Source: an uncultured bacterium (GTDB lineage: Bacteria; Patescibacteriota; Dojkabacteria; SC72). Taken from it: a stretch of 7,453 nt of DNA. Made by a program: the position numbers and the translations under genes. Numbering within the stretch: position 1 is the stretch's first letter; each line of letters opens with the position of its first letter. The notes beneath the pieces were generated by a model that saw only the letters and a program-made list of their open reading frames with translations, was not told where the DNA came from and did not search any database. The stretch spans positions 1-7,453 of the forward strand of contig CALLXA010000015.1 in assembly GCA_938015795.1 (NCBI GenBank), read 5' to 3'. Shown one piece after another: positions 1-6,440 of this stretch.

Positions 1-59
1 TGACCTCTTAAACTAAAATCGAAATCGCCATCACCATGAAATAATATATATTTTTTAAT
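1..59 (-). CDS. Possible 5' end of a divergent gene (weak)
   Basis: Reading leftward from 59, one frame stays open to the window edge and gives IKKYILFHGDGDFDFSLRG, directly after an in-frame TAG; the other two minus frames hit stops. Positions 1-40 are clearly richer in G+C than the AT-rich 41-138, as if coding sequence begins there. The frame has no ATG, GTG or TTG; the first candidate start is ATT at 59-57, with AGGG a few bases before it. ATT starts are rare (infC is the known case), and 19 open codons can occur by chance. No family is recognised. It could equally be plain intergenic DNA. Confidence 0.17.
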   Translation of the reverse strand, partial: MKKYILFHGDGDFDFSLRG

Positions 60-80
60 CTACCCTATATATTAAAAATA

Positions 81-110
81 TTGATATCAAACATTAATAT
101 AATGTATATT
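81..110 (+). promoter_or_regulatory. Candidate sigma70-type promoter of the giant surface-protein gene
   Basis: TTGATA at 81-86 (five of six matches to TTGACA) and TATATT at 105-110 (five of six to TATAAT) are separated by 18 bases. This would start transcription near 117 and leave a leader of about 20 nt before the ATG at 139. A perfect TATAAT also lies at 98-103 but has no convincing -35 at the right distance. The -35 sits inside a perfect 10-bp palindrome, TTGATATCAA (81-90). The region is so AT-rich that chance matches are likely, so this is a candidate only. No Shine-Dalgarno sequence is visible before the ATG. Confidence 0.4.
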
Positions 111-138
111 TAAATATCTATAAATATGCCAATAAATA

Positions 139-3100
139 ATGTTTCTGCTCAAATTTTACAATAAGCATAGGAAATCAATAGTAATAGCAAGTACTATTAT
201 ATCTCTAATAGGTTTATTATTAATTGGAATTATTCTGTTTAGAAATAATTTCCTCTCTTCTCCTCAAAATATCGCTTCTTGGTATGACAATCAGTTTGAA
301 CAAAGGAAATCTGTTGAAATAGCTGGAAGTGGTAGTGTTTTAACTAATGAAGATGTCTTAATTGAACTCGATACTGCATCATTAATAGCAAGTAATAAGC
401 TTCAGGTTGATTGTGATGATATGAGATTTGTAGATAGTGATGATAGCTCCCTATTGAATTACTGGATAGAGGGTGGATGTAATACCGAAAAAACACAGAT
501 ATGGGTACAGATACCATCTTTACCTTCTGAAGGAACAACAATATATGTTTACTATGGTAATGAAAGTGCTTCTAATGCAGAAGCTAGTTGGGTTGGTGAA
601 TTTATAACATTATCAACAGTTGATTGTCCTTCAGGTTGGAGTCGAGTAAGTGCTTTAGATACTAAGCTTCCATATGGCTCTAATAGCTATGGTATTACTG
701 GCGGAACAACAAGTCATACACATGATAGTTTTGTAGCTACATTACCACCACCTGCTTCTGGTAAATCTGTAGGAGGTTCTGAAGGATGGCATTTTGCTCT
801 TCGTAATCATATACATACTGTAACAATTACTTCCTATGAATCAAATAATTATCCACCATATATAAATATGGTGTTCTGTAAAAAAGATGATTTGTTGTTT
901 GAACCAAATATGATTACCATGTTTGAATCTGAACCATCAAATTGGACATATTTTTCTGAATTAGAAAACAAATTTCCTAGAGGAGCTGTAACATATGGCT
1001 TAACAGGAGGTGCAGATACCCATACTCATACAACAGCACCTACTACCACAAGTTCTGTAGGTACTGTAAATACAAGTAATGAATATCAAGGAGCTGCTAA
1101 TACTATTATAGATGTCTCTCACTCTCATACAATTGATTCGCATACATCTGAGCCTGCTTCAAATCTTCCTCCTTACTACGATGTTATGTATTACAAAACA
1201 GATGTTCAAACAGTTGCTCCTCCTTCCTTGCTAATGATGGCTACAAAGTTACCACCTCTTGGTTGGAATGATGCATCTTCTTTACAGAACAAATTCTTTA
1301 GAGGTAATTCAGTCGCAGGAGGTACAGGAGGTTTAAGTAACCATTCACATCAAATAACATTAGTTACCAGTGTTAGAACAAATACAGCTGCTGTATTTGT
1401 AACATCTAGCTTAAGCTATGCATCTTCACATAGTCACACTATGGTAGCAGAATTACCATCAGCATCTGTTCTGCCTCCATATTTGACTGTTAAGATTCTT
1501 TCCAGAAAAACATCTCAAGCTACAGTTTTAGGAATTGAAGAAAAAGCTGTACCAACAGCACCAACGATGTTAACTGCTCAAGCCTTAACAACGACAAGTA
1601 TTAGATGGAACTTTGCAGACAATTCTGTAGATGAATTAGGTTTTAAGATATATGATGAAATGAATACATTGAAAGTGACATGTATAGGAGAAAATCTTAC
1701 ACACTGTGATGAAGCTGGATTGCTTCCTAATACGCAATACAGTAGAAAAGTTGTTGCATATAATGCATCTGGTGAAAGTGAATTCTCTGAACTAACTAAT
1801 AGATATACGTTAACATCAATACCATCGGTATCTTACGGTGGTAGCAAGACATCAAGCAGTATTGATCTATTAGGAAGTGGTCAGGTTAATGGTTCCGAAT
1901 TGTATTTTGATTGTGTTGATGAAAATTGTGATACAGGTTTGAATACTTGGACACTTAATACTGATGTTACTGCAACAGATCTGCAATACAATATGGGGTG
2001 TGAATTTAGGATAAAGTCTAGGAATGGAGATAATGTAGAAACGGAATACTCTGAAAATATATTAATATATACACTTTCTCAAACCCCAAGCATATCTGTA
2101 GGACCATTAACATCTTCATCAATATCTTTAAATGCTAATGATGTTAGAAATCTTTCATCAGGTCTCTCGGGTGTATATTTTGAATGTTTAGATGAAGAAT
2201 GTAATACAGGAATCAATGAGTGGATAACTACAACATCAGATACTGTAATATCTCTTTCACCTAACACTCAATATACATTTAGAGTTAAAACTCGTAACTA
2301 TGATGGTACAGAAACTTTATATTCAGAAAATATTCAAGCATACACTCTCTCTGAAGTACCAACAGTTACAGGACAAGCACTAAGCGATACCGAAATACAA
2401 TTAAATGCTGGTAATGTGAATAACTTAGGACTGGGATCTTCTGCAATATATTTTGAATGTACAGGAGAAAATTGTAATACAGGTTTACAGGATTGGATTG
2501 TGACAACAACAGATACTGTAACTGGTTTACAACCAAATACTCAATATACTTTCAACGTAAAAGCTAGAAATGCAGATGGTCAGGAAACAGTATATTCAGA
2601 TCCAATTTCCATATATACACAATCGGGTATACCAACTATATCTGCTGATGTTCTTTCTGATTCATCTGTAGAACTTACAGCCTCTAATATTAGTACATTG
2701 GGAAATGGTAATACTGCAATATATTTTGAATGTGTTGGAGATAGTTGTAATACTGGTATTAATGAATGGATTGTTAGCGATACTGACACTGTTACTGGAT
2801 TACAGCCAAATACTCAATATGGTTTTAAGGTAAAAGCTAGAAATGTTGAAGGCACTGAAACAATATATTCGGAAACAATCTTTGTATATACATATGCCAA
2901 TACACCAAATCTTACAGGAAACTCTCTAAGTGATACATCAATATCTGTTGTCGCTGGAAATATATCTAATCTTGGTGAAGGTAACTCCGCTATATATTTT
3001 GAATGCATAACTGAGGGATGTTCAGAAGGAATTAACGAATGGATATCTGTAGATAATGATAGTATTACTTCATTACAAGGTAATACTATGTATTCTGTTA

Positions 3101-6100
3101 GAGTTAAAGCTCGAAATGCAGATGGAATTGAAACTGCTTTCTCGAATACTATTGGTACATATACATTAGCAAGTATTCCTAATTTAAATGCAAATTCTAC
3201 AAGTCCTTCTGAAATATCTTTAACAGCTACTAACGTAAGAAATATTAATATAGGTGATTCAGGACTATATTTTGAATGCTTAGGCGAAGAATGTAACGAT
3301 GGATTAAAAAATTGGATATCTTTGGATAACGATTTGGTAACGGGTTTGCTCTCAAATACTCAATATACCTTTAAGGTAAAAGCCAGAAACTATAACGGAA
3401 TTGAAACAGATTTCTCTTCAAATGTAAGTACATATACATTAGCAAGTTTACCATCTGAATTGTCATTGAAATCATCAACATCGAATAGCGTAACCTTAAT
3501 TTTTGGACAAGATGTTAATCCAACTTCTACAGAGTATTTAATATATGATTCAATTTCATCAAAATATTATAATTTTGCTACCAAAACTCTTGCTGTTGAT
3601 CCAGTATGGACTAACAAATCATCATTAAGTGGTGATCTGTTAATACAAGAACTTTTACCAGGAAATAACTATAACTTTAAAGTAAAAGCTAGAAATGTAA
3701 ATAATGTTGAAACTGAATATACAACAGGTATATCAGTATACACAAAACTATCTACTCCAATAGCAACTATATCTCAAACTGATTCAACAAATCAGATAAC
3801 TTGGAATTTTACAGATAATAATAATTCTGAAACAGGTTTTAAGATATATGACTTACAAGGTAATTTGTTACTTGATTGTAACAAAGCAAATATAACCTCA
3901 TGTCAAGAAAAAAGTTTGTCTCCAAATATTACATATCAAAGAAAGATAAAAGCGTACAATGCTAATACTGAAAGTGATTTCTCAAATATAATAACAGGAA
4001 CTACATATTCACAACCTAGTACAATAACTAGTATTACTGCTGTAGATTCTGATACTGTAACAATTGTTGTCAATGCAGGGAGTGGAGATACTCTTCAGAT
4101 ATATGAATCTACAACCAATCAATATTACAATGGTGAATTGCAAGTATTGACATCATTGGAAAGAACTTTTGGATACTCACAAACAGTAACAATTAATGGT
4201 TTAAATCCTGATACAACATACTCATTTAGAATTAGAAGTAATAATCGTGTAGGGATATATACCCAATGGTCTTCATATACATCTGTTTTGACACATTCAC
4301 AAGTTCCTGCGATTTTAAATTTAAACAAAATAGATAGTCAAAGTGTTAGAGTATTCTTAAATAGTTATAACAATCCATCTACTACACAGTATCTAATTCA
4401 AGATGTTGGTAGTGGACTCTTCTTAGACTACAATTCAAATATATTAAGCAATAGTGAGGTATGGGGTACATATAGCCAAATGGGAGGAGTTAATGGAATA
4501 TTAGCGAAGGAACTTCAGGGAGATGGTCAATTTGGATTCAGAGTTATGGCTCGAAACAATGCAAATGTAAGAACTGCATATTCACAAGCACAATATGTAG
4601 GTACTAAATCAATCATTTTGAATGTTCCAGAAGGCTTTAAGGCTACATTAGCTCAAGATGATAATATAGATTTAACAATTAAAGAAAATGCTCAATTGGG
4701 TGAAAAAGATGTTCGGGTAAGGAAAGATAAATATTTGGTTGCTGATATACCATTGTCATTTTTGAAGGATAGAGATTGGAATGATGTTATATTGGAATTC
4801 GCACCACAGGTACACAAAACAGTAATAAAACTAAAGGATGATCATGGTCTTTCTGGAAACTTTACAATGTATGTAAGTCAAGGAGAGACTGATGGCTTTA
4901 GAGTTTGTCCTCAAGCTACAAAATTAGATCAAGTAGAGAAAGAATGTAAAGATGAAGTTATTTTTTCAGGGAAATTTCCACAAACCTTAACAATTGAAGG
5001 TAGAAAAGTTTCTGTATCACAAGTAATTTTAGATGGAGTAAATTATTGGGTAGCAGATGGTTTGGCGGGTACTGGTGGACAAGGCTTTGTTCTTGAAAAA
5101 AAGATTGTTAATGAAGAGGGTGAGGATAATGAGAATGATAATAAGCTGTCTATTAAAACAATACCAAGCAGTGTAGTGGAAGGTGTTGTTAAAGCTCTTG
5201 ATGTTACACCATTATCTAATCTACAAGAACCTGAGTTACAGGTAGTTGTTACTAGTACAACCGCTGTAACTGTAGCCATCGGTGCTACTACTGGACTGGG
5301 TGGTATTTCGCAATTTATGTATTTAACAGGACAATTCTTCTCTGGAGTATTTACAGCATTGGGATTGAAGAGAAAGAAAGTTAAATATGGTCTTGTATAT
5401 GATTCATATACTAAACAACCTATCCCTATGGCTATGGTTAGAATATTTAACGAAGATGGTGATCTTGTTGAGAGTTCTGTTACTGACGGCTGTGGTAGAT
5501 TTGCAGGTTCGCTAAATAAAGGAAAGTATAGTTTAACTGTCAACAAGACAGGTTATGATTTCCCTACTAAATACCTTAAAGGTTTTGATGATTACCCATT
5601 ACCTCAAATATATAAAGGTAGTGTATTTGTAGTTCCTGAAAATAATGAACTTAACTTAGTTATCCCTGTTGATTCTGTATCTTTATCCAAGAGAGAGAAA
5701 ATATTGGCAATATTAAAGAGTATATTCTCAACATTGCTAACAATTTTAACAGTCACTCTTTTTGTTGGGGGTATTGGTATTGCAATATATATGTATGATA
5801 TGTATCCATCTAGACAAAATTTGTTTATTTCATTGATATATATACCATCTTTTATTCTTTTAATTAGATCATTTATTAAAAAAGGAAACAGTTATGGTGT
5901 TGTAAAAGATGTTTCTGGTAAACCAGTTTCTGGTTTGGAAATAGGTGTTAAGGAATTAGAATTTAATTCACTTGTACAAAAAAGAGTAACAAATGAAAAA
6001 GGTCGATATAGTTTTGTATTGGGTCGGGGTAAGTATAGGATAGAGGTATTAAGTGATGAATATGAAATTCTCAAAATAGAGGGAAGAGATGAGCTTGTTG

Positions 6101-6147
6101 TTAATAAGGAAGATAGTATAGTTGCTAAAAATATCAAAGTAAAATAA
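139..6147 (+). CDS. Giant membrane-anchored surface protein: DUF2341, three collar-like HxH modules, fibronectin III repeats, C-terminal membrane module
   Basis: This 2002-residue protein is predicted to sit in the cell envelope with most of its mass outside. A basic start (KFYNKHRKS) is followed by a hydrophobic helix at about 13-34, a membrane anchor or uncleaved signal. Next come a DUF2341-like domain (about 47-152), three collar-like modules (about 152-456), about eleven fibronectin-III-like modules (about 472-1491), a Cys-containing domain (about 1495-1700), and a C-terminal module with membrane helices at about 1706-1742, 1860-1886 and 1894-1912 plus two carboxypeptidase-regulatory-like beta domains. 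The ATG at 139 was chosen because an in-frame TAA lies at 133-135 and the residues after it form a normal signal/anchor; no ribosome-binding site is visible. The gene ends with tandem TAA TAA. No enzyme active site is recognised. Adhesion or cell-cell contact is the likely role, inferred from architecture. The type is typical of Patescibacteria surface proteins. Confidence 0.9.
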   Translation: MFLLKFYNKHRKSIVIASTIISLIGLLLIGIILFRNNFLSSPQNIASWYDNQFEQRKSVEIAGSGSVLTNEDVLIELDTASLIASNKLQVDCDDMRFVDSDDSSLLNYWIEGGCNTEKTQIWVQIPSLPSEGTTIYVYYGNESASNAEASWVGEFITLSTVDCPSGWSRVSALDTKLPYGSNSYGITGGTTSHTHDSFVATLPPPASGKSVGGSEGWHFALRNHIHTVTITSYESNNYPPYINMVFCKKDDLLFEPNMITMFESEPSNWTYFSELENKFPRGAVTYGLTGGADTHTHTTAPTTTSSVGTVNTSNEYQGAANTIIDVSHSHTIDSHTSEPASNLPPYYDVMYYKTDVQTVAPPSLLMMATKLPPLGWNDASSLQNKFFRGNSVAGGTGGLSNHSHQITLVTSVRTNTAAVFVTSSLSYASSHSHTMVAELPSASVLPPYLTVKILSRKTSQATVLGIEEKAVPTAPTMLTAQALTTTSIRWNFADNSVDELGFKIYDEMNTLKVTCIGENLTHCDEAGLLPNTQYSRKVVAYNASGESEFSELTNRYTLTSIPSVSYGGSKTSSSIDLLGSGQVNGSELYFDCVDENCDTGLNTWTLNTDVTATDLQYNMGCEFRIKSRNGDNVETEYSENILIYTLSQTPSISVGPLTSSSISLNANDVRNLSSGLSGVYFECLDEECNTGINEWITTTSDTVISLSPNTQYTFRVKTRNYDGTETLYSENIQAYTLSEVPTVTGQALSDTEIQLNAGNVNNLGLGSSAIYFECTGENCNTGLQDWIVTTTDTVTGLQPNTQYTFNVKARNADGQETVYSDPISIYTQSGIPTISADVLSDSSVELTASNISTLGNGNTAIYFECVGDSCNTGINEWIVSDTDTVTGLQPNTQYGFKVKARNVEGTETIYSETIFVYTYANTPNLTGNSLSDTSISVVAGNISNLGEGNSAIYFECITEGCSEGINEWISVDNDSITSLQGNTMYSVRVKARNADGIETAFSNTIGTYTLASIPNLNANSTSPSEISLTATNVRNINIGDSGLYFECLGEECNDGLKNWISLDNDLVTGLLSNTQYTFKVKARNYNGIETDFSSNVSTYTLASLPSELSLKSSTSNSVTLIFGQDVNPTSTEYLIYDSISSKYYNFATKTLAVDPVWTNKSSLSGDLLIQELLPGNNYNFKVKARNVNNVETEYTTGISVYTKLSTPIATISQTDSTNQITWNFTDNNNSETGFKIYDLQGNLLLDCNKANITSCQEKSLSPNITYQRKIKAYNANTESDFSNIITGTTYSQPSTITSITAVDSDTVTIVVNAGSGDTLQIYESTTNQYYNGELQVLTSLERTFGYSQTVTINGLNPDTTYSFRIRSNNRVGIYTQWSSYTSVLTHSQVPAILNLNKIDSQSVRVFLNSYNNPSTTQYLIQDVGSGLFLDYNSNILSNSEVWGTYSQMGGVNGILAKELQGDGQFGFRVMARNNANVRTAYSQAQYVGTKSIILNVPEGFKATLAQDDNIDLTIKENAQLGEKDVRVRKDKYLVADIPLSFLKDRDWNDVILEFAPQVHKTVIKLKDDHGLSGNFTMYVSQGETDGFRVCPQATKLDQVEKECKDEVIFSGKFPQTLTIEGRKVSVSQVILDGVNYWVADGLAGTGGQGFVLEKKIVNEEGEDNENDNKLSIKTIPSSVVEGVVKALDVTPLSNLQEPELQVVVTSTTAVTVAIGATTGLGGISQFMYLTGQFFSGVFTALGLKRKKVKYGLVYDSYTKQPIPMAMVRIFNEDGDLVESSVTDGCGRFAGSLNKGKYSLTVNKTGYDFPTKYLKGFDDYPLPQIYKGSVFVVPENNELNLVIPVDSVSLSKREKILAILKSIFSTLLTILTVTLFVGGIGIAIYMYDMYPSRQNLFISLIYIPSFILLIRSFIKKGNSYGVVKDVSGKPVSGLEIGVKELEFNSLVQKRVTNEKGRYSFVLGRGKYRIEVLSDEYEILKIEGRDELVVNKEDSIVAKNIKVK
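277..594 (+). other. DUF2341-like domain of the giant surface protein (residues about 47-152)
   Basis: The segment opens with SWYDNQFEQRKSVEIAG and closes with TTIYVYYGNESASNAE. This is the usual DUF2341 pattern: an aromatic W-Y start with a basic RK before a beta strand, and a Y-V-Y-Y-G-N-x-x-A ending. DUF2341 is common in large extracellular proteins of archaea and Patescibacteria and is a beta-sandwich presumed to bind carbohydrate or another ligand; its function is not established. Two cysteines (C92 and C114) could pair outside the cell. The domain follows the N-terminal anchor directly. Confidence 0.75.
592..1506 (+). repeat. Three tandem phage-tail-collar-like modules with paired His-x-His motifs
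   Basis: Residues about 152-456 form three copies of a module of about 100 residues. Each has P-x-x-W or P-x-G-W, then L-x-x-K-(L/F)-(P/F)-(Y/R)-G, then G-x-T-G-G (third copy GGTGG), then H-x-H, a variable Ser/Thr-rich stretch, a second H-x-H, and finally P-P-Y followed by a beta strand. The pairs are H193/H195 with H224/H226, H295/H297 with H328/H330, and H402/H404 with H431/H433. This order matches the end of phage tail fibre and collar proteins (P-x-G-W ... R-F-x-R-G ... T-G-G-x-x-x-H-x-H ... P-P-Y). In T4 gp37, H-x-H motifs are known to hold metal ions along a trimeric needle. The copies have diverged well beyond recent duplication. Metal binding and trimer formation here are inference. 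Confidence 0.7.
1552..4611 (+). repeat. Array of about eleven fibronectin-III-like modules
   Basis: Residues about 472-1491 divide into modules that end in Y-(S/T)-x-x-I-x-x-Y-T-L-(S/A)-x-x-P and carry the fibronectin-III signature G-L-x-(P/S)-N-T-x-Y-x-x-(R/K)-V-K-(A/T)-R-N. Approximate boundaries are 472-562, 563-650, 651-741, 742-832, 833-923, 924-1014, 1015-1105, 1106-1207, 1208-1293, 1294-1390 and 1391-1491. There are three subtypes. Modules 2-7 hold a C-x4-C pair before an aromatic W. Modules 1 and 9 hold a C-x7-C pair and a W-N-F-x-D-N opening. Modules 8, 10 and 11 are longer and lack these cysteines. The cysteine pairs suggest disulfides and thus an extracellular position. Such arrays normally act as spacer stalks; some bind ligands. 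Confidence 0.85.
2089..3453 (+). repeat. Five contiguous repeats of exactly 273 bp (91 residues)
   Basis: Fibronectin modules 3-7 (residues 651-1105) each measure exactly 91 residues with no insertions or deletions. The cysteine pairs fall at 683/688, 774/779, 865/870, 956/961 and 1047/1052, always 91 apart. The core Y-F-E-C-x4-C-x-x-G-(I/L)-x-x-W is invariant. The preceding copy (563-650) is shorter and has drifted, so it marks the decayed edge of the array. Constant length with diverged sequence points to duplication followed by selection on domain length, or to past unequal crossing-over. Confidence 0.85.
4621..5250 (+). other. Membrane-proximal Cys-containing domain of the giant protein (residues about 1495-1704)
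   Basis: This stretch follows the last fibronectin module and has no fibronectin signature. It contains mixed charged strands, a pair of cysteines in C-P-x-A-x-x-L-x-x-V-x-x-x-C (C1590 and C1603), then V-I-L-D-G-V-N-Y-W-V-A-D-G-L-A-G-T-G-G. After that comes an acidic, Asn-rich linker (NEEGEDNENDN, about 1661-1671) leading to the first C-terminal membrane helix. I recall similar Cys-bracketed pieces just before the membrane anchor in other Patescibacteria surface proteins, but that is from memory only. No catalytic motif is seen. A stalk base or juxtamembrane role fits its position. Confidence 0.45.
5251..6144 (+). other. C-terminal membrane module with two carboxypeptidase-regulatory-like domains
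   Basis: Residues 1705-2002 alternate membrane helices and beta domains. A long hydrophobic segment (about 1706-1742) ends at LKRKK. Beta domain A (about 1750-1840) follows, then two helices (about 1860-1886 and 1894-1912) joined by a short YPSRQN loop, then KK and beta domain B (about 1919-2000). Both beta domains share Y-G-x-V-x-D, P-(I/V), V-T-(D/N)-x-x-G-R-(F/Y) and G-K-Y-x-(L/I)-x-V, the carboxypeptidase-regulatory-like/CNA-B-like pattern. Under the positive-inside rule the basic flanks place both domains in the cytoplasm. If the first hydrophobic segment were two helices, domain A would lie outside instead. Confidence 0.65.
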
Positions 6148-6196
6148 TAAAGTACTTTGTGTTATAGTTTATTAATTAATATTGAAGATAAATACT

Positions 6197-6421
6197 ATGG
6201 AATTTAAATATCATGTTTTAGCCTTAGTAGGCTCTGTCCTATTAGGCCTTATAGCTGCAATTGTTACTAAAAATATTCTTGTAGGTATTGGTTTGCCAGT
6301 TGGTCTATATATATTTGCTATGTTGTGGGGTAAGGTAAAAGCTCTTCAAGAAGAGGAGGAAGAATTAAATCCACAAGAGAAAGAAAATTCTGAAATTCCT
6401 AATAATCAAGAAGACAAGTAA
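6197..6421 (+). CDS. Small two-helix membrane protein with an acidic tail, unknown function
   Basis: The 74-residue product has two hydrophobic segments (about 6-24 and 27-46) joined by a tight T-K-N turn, then a hydrophilic tail starting WGKVKALQ and continuing EEEEEL to the end, strongly acidic and rich in Glu, Asn and Gln. Basic residues next to the helices suggest that both ends lie in the cytoplasm. I do not recognise a family. The ATG at 6197 was preferred to an in-frame TTG at 6182 because GAAG lies 9 bases before the ATG and nothing similar precedes the TTG. It begins 49 bases after the giant gene with no clear terminator or promoter between them, so co-transcription is likely and a helper role for the giant protein is possible, but unproven. 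Its stop lies one base from the stop of the convergent mscL. Confidence 0.7.
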   Translation: MEFKYHVLALVGSVLLGLIAAIVTKNILVGIGLPVGLYIFAMLWGKVKALQEEEEELNPQEKENSEIPNNQEDK

Positions 6422-6440
6422 ATTATTCTAATTTGCTTGT
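6414..6440. terminator. Hairpin covering both stop codons of the convergent genes, possible bidirectional terminator
   Basis: ACAAGTAAATTA (6414-6425) pairs with TAATTTGCTTGT (6429-6440) across a TTC loop, giving 12 pairs with a single G-U wobble in the + transcript (a C-A mismatch in the - transcript). It contains the TAA of the small + gene (6419-6421) and of mscL (6425-6423). Leftward, the transcript continues as TCTTCTTG, a modest U-rich run; rightward there is no U-tract. The stem is AT-rich with only two G-C pairs, so it is a weak intrinsic terminator at best, but the position between converging genes supports the call. Confidence 0.45.

Noticed and set aside
41..138. AT-rich stretch as a replication origin or riboswitch
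   Set aside because: No DnaA-box set, iterons or structured leader are visible; the transcript leader would be only about 20 nt if the proposed promoter is right.
592..1506. Integrated prophage tail gene
   Set aside because: The collar-like modules are continuous with DUF2341, fibronectin repeats and membrane helices in one frame, and no other phage gene is present in the window.
2089..3453. CRISPR-like array or recent tandem DNA duplication
   Set aside because: The 273-bp period is coding and in frame, the units have no spacer structure, and the copies differ at many positions, so this is an old protein-domain repeat.
5043..5546. 167-residue open frame on the minus strand inside the giant gene
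   Set aside because: It lies opposite a well-supported coding region, has low-complexity Ser/Thr/Pro/Leu-rich composition as expected from the complement of AT-rich coding sequence, and shows no domain motif or ribosome-binding site.
6151..6160. AGTACT-centred palindrome after the giant gene as a terminator
   Set aside because: The stem is only AAAGTACTTT with no loop and no U-tract, so it cannot form a useful hairpin.
6182..6196. TTG at 6182 as start of the small membrane protein
   Set aside because: The ATG at 6197 has a GAAG 9 bases upstream, and the TTG has no such signal; the extra five residues add nothing recognisable.
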